Source: Phycisphaerales bacterium (lineage in GTDB: Bacteria; Planctomycetota; Phycisphaerae; Sedimentisphaerales; Anaerobacaceae). From it: 44,669 nucleotides of DNA. Both the position numbers and the translations under genes were made by a program. The DNA lies in the NCBI GenBank assembly GCA_020352215.1, contig CP070675.1, positions 5,313,916 to 5,358,584 of the forward strand. Reading direction: 5' to 3'. The notes beneath the pieces were generated by a model, which did no database searches, had not been told where the DNA came from, and worked only from the letters and a program-made list of their open reading frames with translations. This document shows, one piece after another, positions 26,697 through 35,203 of the stretch. Within the stretch, counting starts at the first letter, position 1. Each line of letters starts with the position of its first letter.

Positions 26697-28094
26697 ATGA
26701 TACGGTTAGCAGCGTGTTTCTGTGCATTGTCGCTTGGGGCTTCATGCCTCATAGTAAGCCGGGCTGACGTGCCATCAGCGCCAGCCCGTGAAACCGACTC
26801 CGTCACAGTCTTCCTCTCGGGTCACGAGTTGGGAGCCATGAAACCCTGTGGATGCTCCGGAAAGCAGCTTGGCGGCCTCGACAGACGCGACGCCATCTTC
26901 AGAACGGTCCCCAAAGAAAAGAGGCTCATAGTCGACACCGGATCGTTAGTGGACGGCGGCGAGGAACAGGATCTGATCAAATTCGACATTATTGTCCAGG
27001 CTTTCAATCTGCTTGGGTACGATCTGGTTCATCTGACCGACACGGATGTTGAAGTAGCTGGCAATAAGGTGCTGTTGGACAGTATCGGCTCGCTTTTTGA
27101 CGTCATTGCCGCCCCTAGGTCGGCCGATGTGAACGTGCCCGCAAAGTACACCAGACAATTCGCACTCAAGGATGGGGCCGTAGCAGTCACGATTGCCGCA
27201 GTAGACCCGCAAGTCACCTCCGCTGAGCAGATTCAGGAGCTCTTCGGCTCGCAACCGGGGGCAGAAGCGGTCAACATGGTGATCTTGAGCCGCTCTGACT
27301 CCGCCACTGTCGACTCCATTGTGGCGCAAGCGCCCGCAGTGGATTGTGTGATTTGCCCGCCGGAATCTGATGAGCCCAGGGCCGTCGCTCGGCGTCAGAA
27401 CAGGCTTCTCGTCTTTTCGCCCGGACGTCTCGGCAAATACGTGACCAGACTTCAGATTTACCCTGAGCTAAAGAAGCCTACGGTGCCGCGCCGGGCCGAA
27501 GCGCAGGAAGCTGGCACAAAGGAGATATTATCCACGACTCACAGCGGCCTTCAAATCGCTTTTTCGGCTGTCCCGATAACGGAAGACCTGCCGCAGGAGA
27601 GCTCTCAGGTTCAACTGTACCAGACCTACCAACTGCTGCTAAAAGAGACCAATATTCTGCAGAGACTACCGCGTTTTACCTTGCCGGATGACCTGGAGTA
27701 CGCGGGTTCGCTGGCCTGTGCCATCTGCCACGACGAGGTGTATCAGAAGTGGCGCTCCACACGCCACGCCAATGCCTACGCCACGCTCGAAAGAGTGGGC
27801 TCACAGTACGATCCGGAATGCGTCATATGCCATGTCATAGGCCTGGAGTACAAGTCCGGTTTTGTCTCGCCTGAGTTAACCCCCGATATGAAGGATGTCG
27901 GCTGCGAAAACTGCCATGGTCCTGCCTCCGAGCATGCCGCAACCGCTGGCGCCGTCGAACTGGGCCGGCCGAGGTCTACCTGTGTCGACTGCCACAGCCC
28001 CGAACACAGCACTGACTTTGCCGGAAACGAGGCCCGGTATCGGCAGAAAATCGTTCATTGGACGGAACAAAATAGCTCCAGCAATGTCAAATAG
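26697..28094 (+). CDS. Tetrahaem cytochrome c554-like protein with 5'-nucleotidase-like N-terminal half
   Basis: 465 residues with a short signal peptide (RLAACFCALSLGASCLIV). Residues about 35-290 follow the pattern of UshA/5'-nucleotidase-like proteins (GHELGAMKPCGCSGKQLGG, RLIVDTGSLVDGG), but the Asp-x-His and Gly-Asp metal motifs are not intact, so phosphatase activity is doubtful. From about 335 there are four CxxCH haem sites: CAICH (340), CVICH (374), CENCH (402) and CVDCH (428), spaced as in cytochrome c554-type domains. Predicted to carry electrons in the periplasm. No strong ribosome binding site precedes ATG 26697. The preceding 127-base spacer has only a 5-bp hairpin (ctggcgtttgccag, 26595-26608). 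Confidence 0.8.
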   Translation: MIRLAACFCALSLGASCLIVSRADVPSAPARETDSVTVFLSGHELGAMKPCGCSGKQLGGLDRRDAIFRTVPKEKRLIVDTGSLVDGGEEQDLIKFDIIVQAFNLLGYDLVHLTDTDVEVAGNKVLLDSIGSLFDVIAAPRSADVNVPAKYTRQFALKDGAVAVTIAAVDPQVTSAEQIQELFGSQPGAEAVNMVILSRSDSATVDSIVAQAPAVDCVICPPESDEPRAVARRQNRLLVFSPGRLGKYVTRLQIYPELKKPTVPRRAEAQEAGTKEILSTTHSGLQIAFSAVPITEDLPQESSQVQLYQTYQLLLKETNILQRLPRFTLPDDLEYAGSLACAICHDEVYQKWRSTRHANAYATLERVGSQYDPECVICHVIGLEYKSGFVSPELTPDMKDVGCENCHGPASEHAATAGAVELGRPRSTCVDCHSPEHSTDFAGNEARYRQKIVHWTEQNSSSNVK

Positions 28095-28149
28095 GTAGGA
28101 GTTCACCACGTGAGGTGTGAACGAATTACCTTACGGGGTCAATGTACCT

Positions 28150-29136
28150 ATGATACAGACGTTGCGCATAACTACCGTCTTAGTCGTGATTTTGGCAGGT
28201 GTTCTCTTTGCCTCGTTCGTCCTTTTCGGCACGCGAACCGATGCAAAGTTCGAGCAGCTTCTGAATTCGGCAGGGGTTGTCGAGAAATTCGAGAGCGCCA
28301 AGGCTGGCACAAACGAGACCGGCCAAACCCAGATATCGCCGCTTGTAGAGCAGGCAGGGCTCTTCGCCCTGTATCTGGACCCGCCGCCCGCGCCCGCACC
28401 CCGAAATCCGGGGCAACGGATCACCGCTGAGGCCACCGAAAGGCCGAGGCCTCCCACGGTCTCGGCAAAGTTCAAGCTCATCGGCACCAGCTTCTATGCG
28501 GCTCGACCCGAGAGCTCGCTGGCATTCATCGATGAGCCCGGCAAAGGCCTACGCTGGGTCAGACAAGGCTCGCAAATCGGCCATCTGATCATCGACGAGA
28601 TAAAGGACGGCCTAATAGTCTATAAAGACGGCCAGAATGCTATGCAACTATCGGTTGAGCCGAGGCAGCCGCAGACAAGCCTTCTCGAAGGCGCCGCCTC
28701 TGTCTCGGCCAGTGCCGCAGCCCGTGCCGGCCCGAAGCCCGTTACGACCCCCCCAAAACGGGCCGGCACAGATCGGGCCAGAGCCGTGCCTCCACGCACG
28801 CTTGCCCCCAGGCCTCCAAGTATGCCCCCGGCCGAGGAGATTGGCCCCGAAGAGGGTGCTGCCTTGATGGATCTTGTCGACAAACTCAAGGCTCTCCAGC
28901 GGGGGACCGGCTCCGAAAAGACTGATTCACAGACCGACCCCCGTGAAACAGCGGCCATGATGCAGAAGCTCGTGTCCGACTTCAAGAATGAGCGCAACGG
29001 TTCCGACTCAACCAGACGACCGGGCGACCTGCGAAAACTACTCCCTAGCGCCCAGCGAGACCCTAATCGACGCAGCGCACCCAAGATCGCCAGACCCCCG
29101 GCGCCGCTCAGATCCGGTCCGGCGCCGAAGAAATAG
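28150..29136 (+). CDS. gspC: Type II secretion inner-membrane protein, GspC-like
   Basis: 328 residues from ATG 28150; a GTG at 28117 in the same frame would bury the membrane segment. A single N-terminal transmembrane helix (LRITTVLVVILAGVLFASFV) precedes a periplasmic part. Residues about 115-180 (KFKLIGTSF, SSLAFIDEPG, VRQGSQIGHLIIDEIKDG) resemble the GspC homology region that contacts the secretin. The C-terminal 140 residues are Pro/Arg/Ala-rich and low-complexity, with no PDZ domain visible. Its place directly ahead of gspD supports the call, which is otherwise based on weak similarity. Confidence 0.65.
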   Translation: MIQTLRITTVLVVILAGVLFASFVLFGTRTDAKFEQLLNSAGVVEKFESAKAGTNETGQTQISPLVEQAGLFALYLDPPPAPAPRNPGQRITAEATERPRPPTVSAKFKLIGTSFYAARPESSLAFIDEPGKGLRWVRQGSQIGHLIIDEIKDGLIVYKDGQNAMQLSVEPRQPQTSLLEGAASVSASAAARAGPKPVTTPPKRAGTDRARAVPPRTLAPRPPSMPPAEEIGPEEGAALMDLVDKLKALQRGTGSEKTDSQTDPRETAAMMQKLVSDFKNERNGSDSTRRPGDLRKLLPSAQRDPNRRSAPKIARPPAPLRSGPAPKK

Positions 29137-29646
29137 CGCTTTCGGTTTGTTCGGATACGGCACCCGCAGCCGACTCAAGACCCATAGGCTCCCGGCCCTC
29201 TCAGTAAGACACTATTCCACGAGGCCAAACGGATAATCCGGTAGAGATGCCCTTTTCAGCCCTGCAGACTCTCTGAGATGATCACAAGCAAGCACTGCGT
29301 CGGGAAATGAGGGATCTGGCCGCCACCGGCCGCGAAATATGCCTGTGCCGGCCCCGGCGAAAACGGATTCTACACGGGGGCTTTTCGGGCGGCTTTCCAC
29401 CCCCAGTAATCCCGCTTATTAGTACTGAAATTGGCATTTTTTTGGGTTGAACCGGGAACTTCTTGACCTGTTCACTGTCAAATTAAGTAGCTGGTTGTCT
29501 AAGGCCCGCGTTCCACATCCGAGCAGATGTTTGCGCCAGGCTTGTTTAGGCAGTTGTGAACCGCAACGTCCTATGAGTATGAAAGTTGTGTTTTGTGATT
29601 GTAGATTTGTGCTTTGTCAAAGGTTCGGCTTTTGCCGCCTGTTAAA

Positions 29647-29686
29647 GGGACCCCGGACGCAAGTTAGTTCCCGCGTTTTGGGGCCC
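29647..29686 (+). promoter_or_regulatory. Predicted leader hairpin upstream of gspD
   Basis: GGGACCCC (29647-29654) pairs with GGGGCCC (29680-29686) with one bulged A, continued by ACGC (29657-29660) with GCGT (29673-29676). It ends 95 bases before the gspD ATG and has no T-run, so it is not a plain terminator. Confidence 0.35.
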
Positions 29687-29698
29687 GCAAGATTGGAT

Positions 29699-29758
29699 AG
29701 TTTTGAGTGCTTAGTGTTAAGCGTTGAGCGGATGACTGAAAACTGAGAACTCAAAACT
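29699..29758. repeat. Perfect 10-base inverted repeat upstream of gspD
   Basis: AGTTTTGAGT (29699-29708) and ACTCAAAACT (29749-29758) are exact reverse complements. The second arm with its preceding G (GAACTCAAAAC) recurs at 35100-35110 between gspE and gspF. Confidence 0.6.
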
Positions 29759-29781
29759 CAAGACTGGACAAGGGGTGGAGT

Positions 29782-32700
29782 ATGATGATGGAATCGTGTT
29801 CTTCTCACCGTAGGCGTGCCAAGGTTCTTCTCCGTAAGGAGTCCCTAGGACTGATTTGTCTCGCGGCTGTTCTTCTGCTTCCCTATACTCACCTTTCTGC
29901 TGCCGAGCAGAGTTTCTCCAGCACGGTGATGCGGTACAAGGTGGTTTCGCTTCAGTACGCGCGGGCCGAGCAGGCCAAGAGGTACCTCGCCGAGCTTGAA
30001 CTTGGCACGGTCTCGCACATCAAAGGTACCAACTCACTCTTGGTAACAGCTCAGCAGGGCGAATTGGCCAAGGCAGTGGCCATTTTGAAGATCGCTGACA
30101 CCGCAGAAGAGATTGGCATCAAGCCGATTCTCCCTGTCGCCGATGTCAGGACCTTGCCATCCAACGACGACATTGCAGGAGAGGCTGGCAACATATCGAT
30201 CGGCAGTTTCACCAATCCGCCCGAGACAAGCGCGCATACAAGAGCAATAATTGACATCCACGCCGGTGCAGTGGTCGTAATCGCGCCTGTGAGCCGGCTG
30301 CAAGATATTCTTTCGGCTGTCGAGCGCATCCAAAAACCCGAAGCGCCAAAGGTTCTTCAGACAGCCGAGTTGGGCCAAGCGAATCCTGAAACAGTCCCGG
30401 CGAAGAAGCCGTCTCCGACGGTGGCGCCCAAGCTCGATACCAAGGGACGCGCGATCCCGGAGGAGATTCTTAAGCTCCTGCAGGAACGGGCTGCCCGTGC
30501 CGGAATGCCTGCACCGAAACTGCCCGAAGCCTCCGCTGCCAAAAGTCCCGACCCCAAGGCCGAAACCAAACGTCCTGCCGATGCCGCAGGATCACAGCAA
30601 AGCCCTCAGCCCAAGGCCGAGGCGGCTCCGCCTAAGCTCGATACCGAGGGGCGCGCGGTCCCGGAGGAGATTCTCAAGCTCTTGCAGGAACGGGCTGCCC
30701 GTTCCGGCATGCCGGCCCCGGAACTGCCGGAAGCCCTCGCTTCTGAGCGCCCCGGACGCAGGGCCGAGGTAGCCACGCCGGCACCTGAGCAGAGTTCTGC
30801 GGCCGAGCCCAACGTGGTGCCCGCTGTCACGACACCGCCGGCAAGCCCCCAGCCTGAGCCCGAAAAGACTGCTGTCAAACCGGCGCCTAAGATCGAAGCC
30901 CGCGACGAACCAGAGAAACGGCCAAAGCCGGCTGAGACTGAGGAGCCTCGCAAGGTATTTGAGCCTGCCGCAGCCGGTGGTCAGTACGAGCCTGAACCGC
31001 TGGCCAATGGCAACGACGTCTTGAAGCTGGATTTGCCAGAGAAGCTTACATTGGTTGATCTGTTGAGCTTCGTGGGCGAACATCTGCAACTGGACTACAT
31101 ATACGACCCCAAGAAGGTGGTTGGAGAGGTCACGCTCAAGCTTCAGGGCAAGCTCCGCGGGCCTATCAAAGTCAGTGATCTGTATCCCCTGCTCGAATCC
31201 GTGCTGAAGTTCAAGGGATTCGTGATGACTCGCAAGGACAACATTGTGACCGTTGTGCCTGCGACGGAGGTGCTGGACGTTGACCCGGCCTTGCAGACGG
31301 AGGTCGGCGAGATCGAGCATGGCGATGTCGTGATTACACGTGTCTTTCAACTGCAGCACATAGATCCTTCCAGTGCCTCAAGCCTTTTGACCAACATGAA
31401 GCTGGGTGCCGTTTCGCCGACTGCTGCGGCCGACTCGCTTATCGTTACAGACTACGCTTACCGCATGCCGCGTATCGAGACACTCCTTGAAATGATTGAT
31501 AAGCCCGGTGAGCCCAAGCGGTTCAAGTTCAGGCAGCTAAAATACACCATGGCAACGATTCTGTCGCCGAAGGTCAAGACGCTTGCCGAGCAGTTGGGCA
31601 CGGTTTCGGTCAGTATCTCGACGGCGCCGGAGCTTTCGACGGCCAAAAGGGCCGGGGAGTCCGACGCTGCCTACAGGGCCAGGCTGAGCAGAGAGGCCGC
31701 CGCCAGGACCGCAAGGGCCAGGACGCAGCAGACTGCGTTAGCCGCCCAGCAGGACAAACCAACCGTTTTTCTTGATGCCGACGAAAGAACAAATCGGATC
31801 CTGATGATAGGTATCGCTGAGCAGATTGACCTTGTCGAGGAGTTGATCGACGCCCTTGACGTGGAGCAGCAGGACCTGCGGGCCCTCAAGTTGTACAAGA
31901 TCGAGCATGTCGACGCCGAGGAGGTGAGGAAGAAATTACAGGAGCTCGGAATAATCGGCACTACACAGACGACCTCTTCCAGAATCACTGGCGCCCCGAG
32001 GACAGCAACTACACAGACTGCTGCCAGGACGCAAACAACACCCAGGCCGACAACGCCCACCAGATATCCGACGACTTCAACGACGCAAGAGTCGCTTCTT
32101 GAAGAACCTCAGGTGGTGACAATTGAATCCACCAATTCGCTTCTGGTTAATGCGACGGCCGAGCAGCACGCCCAGATCGTTACGATTCTTGAGTATGTCG
32201 ATACGGAGATGCTCGAGGCCGAGATGCCGTACAAGATCTATCCGCTCGAAAATCAAAAGCCAGAGGATTTGGCCGGTGTGCTGCAGCAACTTGTCGAGGA
32301 GACCATCAAGGACAAGGAGGGCAAGGTCGAGAAGGTCGTGAAGAAGATCGAAGATGAAATCGTCATTGTCCCCGAAGAGAATACTTTCTCAATCATCGTC
32401 TACGCCAGCATGAAGAATCAGAAATGGATAGAGACACTGATTGAGCAATTGGACAAGAGAAGGCCACAGGTTCTGATAGACGTCGCACTTGTCGAAATAA
32501 CGCGCACGGAACTGTTTGAATATGATTTGAACATCATAGCAAATGCCAACACTTCCCCGACGAACAACATCGGGATCAAGGGCAGTATTCTACCTAACAT
32601 GGAAGCAGTGGGTGGGGAGTTCGAGGGTGGATGGAATCTGGGCGGCGGCGCTCAGGTCCAGGGCTTCTATGCCGAAGGAAATATCCAGGCCCTGCTAACC

Positions 32701-33348
32701 GCCATGAACCAGAAAGACTATGGTCGAGTCCTCGCCCAGCCTAAGGTTCTCGTCAATGACAACGAGGAGGGTGTGATAAATACCTCCGAAAAGACGTACG
32801 TGCAGGAGTCCACAACAGTCTACACGGATCAGGGCGTTCCCGTCACCAGTTCCAAATGGACCGAGTATCCGGCTAAGATCGAGTTGCAGATCACGCCGAA
32901 CATCAGCGAAGGTGAACTGTTGCGTCTTGAAATAAACATGACGCGAGAAGACTTCGAGAAGAAAGAAGGCCGCCCCCCGGACTATAGAACAAGCACTGTG
33001 ACAACGGTAGTCACCGTTCCCGACGGCAGCACAATAATCCTCGGTGGTTTGACAAAGCTGAACCAATCCAAAGGTGGAAGCAAAGTCCCGGTCTTGGGTG
33101 ACCTTCCGCTGCTGGGAGGATTGTTCAGGTCTGTCGCGAACTCGGACAAGGCAAACAAGCTATATATCTTTGTCAAGGCCAACATCCTCAGGCCTGATGA
33201 AACCACAGGGATGGCCCAGTTGAAGAGAATATCGGATGAAAGCAGAGCCGCCTTCGAAAGTGCTGAGAGCAAGTTCCAGGAGAGGGCGGACTGGCCCGGT
33301 TTTGAGGCTAAGCCGATGGAGCCGCGGAAGGTGCTGGGCGACATCTGA
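29782..33348 (+). CDS. gspD: Type II secretion outer-membrane secretin, oversized
   Basis: 1188 residues, against about 650-750 for typical GspD. AAGGGGTGGAG precedes three consecutive ATGs at 29782. A signal peptide (ICLAAVLLLPYTHLSAAE) is followed by a first N-domain-like fold, then a Pro/Ala-rich linker (residues about 200-400) carrying a two-copy repeat. N0-N3-type domains follow, broken by an Ala/Arg-rich stretch (about 630-655) and a Thr-rich stretch (about 727-772). The C-terminal secretin domain has PQVLIDVALVEITRTELFEY, AQPKVLVND and VPVLGDLPLLGGLF near 1102. It forms the outer-membrane channel of the T2SS. The linkers would allow a longer periplasmic reach. First gene after the 645-base spacer and probably the head of the gspD-M transcript. 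Confidence 0.93.
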   Translation: MMMESCSSHRRRAKVLLRKESLGLICLAAVLLLPYTHLSAAEQSFSSTVMRYKVVSLQYARAEQAKRYLAELELGTVSHIKGTNSLLVTAQQGELAKAVAILKIADTAEEIGIKPILPVADVRTLPSNDDIAGEAGNISIGSFTNPPETSAHTRAIIDIHAGAVVVIAPVSRLQDILSAVERIQKPEAPKVLQTAELGQANPETVPAKKPSPTVAPKLDTKGRAIPEEILKLLQERAARAGMPAPKLPEASAAKSPDPKAETKRPADAAGSQQSPQPKAEAAPPKLDTEGRAVPEEILKLLQERAARSGMPAPELPEALASERPGRRAEVATPAPEQSSAAEPNVVPAVTTPPASPQPEPEKTAVKPAPKIEARDEPEKRPKPAETEEPRKVFEPAAAGGQYEPEPLANGNDVLKLDLPEKLTLVDLLSFVGEHLQLDYIYDPKKVVGEVTLKLQGKLRGPIKVSDLYPLLESVLKFKGFVMTRKDNIVTVVPATEVLDVDPALQTEVGEIEHGDVVITRVFQLQHIDPSSASSLLTNMKLGAVSPTAAADSLIVTDYAYRMPRIETLLEMIDKPGEPKRFKFRQLKYTMATILSPKVKTLAEQLGTVSVSISTAPELSTAKRAGESDAAYRARLSREAAARTARARTQQTALAAQQDKPTVFLDADERTNRILMIGIAEQIDLVEELIDALDVEQQDLRALKLYKIEHVDAEEVRKKLQELGIIGTTQTTSSRITGAPRTATTQTAARTQTTPRPTTPTRYPTTSTTQESLLEEPQVVTIESTNSLLVNATAEQHAQIVTILEYVDTEMLEAEMPYKIYPLENQKPEDLAGVLQQLVEETIKDKEGKVEKVVKKIEDEIVIVPEENTFSIIVYASMKNQKWIETLIEQLDKRRPQVLIDVALVEITRTELFEYDLNIIANANTSPTNNIGIKGSILPNMEAVGGEFEGGWNLGGGAQVQGFYAEGNIQALLTAMNQKDYGRVLAQPKVLVNDNEEGVINTSEKTYVQESTTVYTDQGVPVTSSKWTEYPAKIELQITPNISEGELLRLEINMTREDFEKKEGRPPDYRTSTVTTVVTVPDGSTIILGGLTKLNQSKGGSKVPVLGDLPLLGGLFRSVANSDKANKLYIFVKANILRPDETTGMAQLKRISDESRAAFESAESKFQERADWPGFEAKPMEPRKVLGDI
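30427..30738 (+). repeat. Two-copy 204-base direct repeat inside gspD
   Basis: Copy 1 begins at 30427 and copy 2 at 30631. Both encode PKLDT, then G-R-A, then PEEILKLLQERAAR, then GMPAP, with the first 108 bases or so nearly identical apart from third positions. The remainder of each unit is Pro/Lys-rich and diverged. It lies in the N-terminal linker. Confidence 0.85.
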
Positions 33349-33374
33349 CCAAGTCGGCGGCAAGAAATTAGCTC

Positions 33375-35093
33375 ATGAAGGACTTACTAATACAGACTGC
33401 CAAGCGTACCGGTATGGTGGATGCGGAGCAGCTTGCCAAATTCCTCGAGCAGAGCAGTGGACACCAGCGGCTGGACGAGCTCCTGCTCACCTGCCCTTAC
33501 TTTACCGAAGACGTGGTCTTGAAGCTCTTTGCAACTACCCTGGGCTGGAAGTACCTCCCGGAAATACCTGAAGAGGCCGTGCCCCTTGAGTTCGTCGAGG
33601 CAGTTCCTGCTACCTACGCTCAGCACCACTTTCTTGTGGGCATAAAGCCTGAAGAGAACAATAACGAACTTACCGTGGTGCTGTCAAAGCCACTGGATGC
33701 AAACGCTCTGGATAATGTCTCAAAGATGACAGGTCTGTCGGTAAGGCCGGCAATATCAACCCGAGCCGCGATTACCTCTGTGATAGATATCGCCTACGAA
33801 CAGCGAACGACCGTCATAGAGGAAGTGGCCGAAGAACTCGATTCCACAAACGGTAAGCAGAGCCTTGACCAGCTCATCGACGAGGTAACTGCCTCGGATG
33901 ACCTGCTCGATGTGGTCAATCGTCCCCCCGTCATCAGATTGGTTAATGATATCCTCTTCCGTGCGCTGCAGTTGAGGGCAAGTGACATCCACGTTCATCC
34001 TTATGAGGCAAAGATACAGATTCGTTATCGTGTCGATGGTATCCTTTACGATGCCTTGACTTTGAATAGGAATGTCCTGCCACTTGTAGTCTCGCGTATC
34101 AAGGTTATGGCCGGTATGGATATCGCCGAGCGTAGGCTTCCACAGGACGGCAGATGCAGCGTCCGCCTTGGACAGCGCGAGGTCGATTTGCGCGTCAGCA
34201 CCGTCCCGACCAGCTACGGCGAGCGCAGCGTACTGCGGCTGCTTGACAAGAGCACGGGCTTATTTGGCTTGGACGAGTTAGGCCTGTGGGAAGGTGACTT
34301 GAAAGAGCTCGACTCCCTGCTTGTTCGCTCACATGGCGTGATCTTCGTCACGGGACCAACCGGAAGTGGAAAGAGTACATCGCTCTACGCCTGTCTTAAT
34401 CGAATAAACTCCGCGGAGAAGAACGTCATAACGATCGAGGATCCGATCGAGTATCAACTCGAGGGCATCAGCCAGATTCAGGTTGCGGCCAAAAAGGGCA
34501 TGAATTTTGCGACCTCACTTCGTCACGTATTGCGTCAGGACCCCGACGTAATAATGGTAGGTGAGGTCAGGGACGTGGAGACCGCACGCATGGCCATACA
34601 GTCTTCGCTCACAGGTCACTTGGTCTTCAGTACGCTGCACACCAATGATTCGGCCGGCGCAGTGAGCAGACTTCTGGACTTGGGTGTCGAGCCGTACTTG
34701 GTAAGTTCATCTCTGATTGCCATAATAGCGCAGCGCTTGGTCCGAAAGGTCTGTCCCGATTGCAAAGAGGTCGCCGAACCCTCGCAGCACGAATTGAGAG
34801 AACTCGGATTGGGCGACCGGAGCGTTCAAAAAGACGCCAAGTTCTTTGTCGGAGCAGGCTGTGGTAGGTGTTTTCAAACGGGTTATCGCGGCCGGACGGG
34901 GATCTATGAGCTGATGCTAATCAACGAAGAGATCCAGGAATTGATATACAAAAGGAAAACTGCCGGTACGATAAAGAAGATTGCCCTTGACGCGGGGATG
35001 CAAACTCTGAGAATGGACGGTGCAAGGAAGGTACTCGCAGGAGTCACGACTGTCGCGGAAGTGTTGAGAGTGACCCAGGCAGACATAGTGTGA
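33375..35093 (+). CDS. gspE: Type II secretion ATPase
   Basis: 572 residues. The N-terminal GspE/MshEN-like domain (residues 1-160) precedes the ATPase core: Walker A GPTGSGKST near 326, the Asp box in TIEDPIEYQLEG, Walker B with DPDVIMVGEVRD, and the His box HLVFSTLHTNDS. The zinc tetracysteine motif is CPDC near 459 and CGRC near 495. This cytoplasmic hexamer drives pseudopilus assembly. It follows gspD by 26 bases. The ribosome binding site is weak, suggesting coupling to gspD translation. Confidence 0.96.
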   Translation: MKDLLIQTAKRTGMVDAEQLAKFLEQSSGHQRLDELLLTCPYFTEDVVLKLFATTLGWKYLPEIPEEAVPLEFVEAVPATYAQHHFLVGIKPEENNNELTVVLSKPLDANALDNVSKMTGLSVRPAISTRAAITSVIDIAYEQRTTVIEEVAEELDSTNGKQSLDQLIDEVTASDDLLDVVNRPPVIRLVNDILFRALQLRASDIHVHPYEAKIQIRYRVDGILYDALTLNRNVLPLVVSRIKVMAGMDIAERRLPQDGRCSVRLGQREVDLRVSTVPTSYGERSVLRLLDKSTGLFGLDELGLWEGDLKELDSLLVRSHGVIFVTGPTGSGKSTSLYACLNRINSAEKNVITIEDPIEYQLEGISQIQVAAKKGMNFATSLRHVLRQDPDVIMVGEVRDVETARMAIQSSLTGHLVFSTLHTNDSAGAVSRLLDLGVEPYLVSSSLIAIIAQRLVRKVCPDCKEVAEPSQHELRELGLGDRSVQKDAKFFVGAGCGRCFQTGYRGRTGIYELMLINEEIQELIYKRKTAGTIKKIALDAGMQTLRMDGARKVLAGVTTVAEVLRVTQADIV

Positions 35094-35099
35094 AGCTCT

Positions 35100-35110
35100 G
35101 AACTCAAAAC
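35100..35110 (+). repeat. Short repeat copy in the gspE-gspF spacer
   Basis: GAACTCAAAAC here equals the right arm of the gspD-leader inverted repeat (29748-29758). It lies 7 bases after the gspE stop in a 110-base spacer that otherwise holds no recognisable signal. Confidence 0.4.
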
Positions 35111-35203
35111 CCCAGGCCAAAATCATAGTTGGTGACTACGAGGCTTGCGGTGTTCACCATCGCAGTTTCGGGTGTTTTTGGCTTTCAGCTTTTGGTTCAA
35201 ATT

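Larger units (their letters stand above)
29137..29781. other. Non-coding spacer between gspC and gspD with degenerate repeats
   Basis: 645 bases with no gene I can support. The first half has several GC-rich inverted repeats (for example ggccgccaccggcc near 29311) but no hairpin followed by a T-run. A T/G-rich stretch lies at 29580-29630, then a hairpin at 29647-29686 and an inverted repeat at 29699-29758, both just ahead of gspD. The small plus-strand frame 29447-29746 codes for nothing recognisable. Confidence 0.6.

Noticed and set aside
29447..29746. 99-codon frame upstream of gspD
   Set aside because: No recognisable product; it runs through the T/G-rich tract, the hairpin and the inverted repeat.
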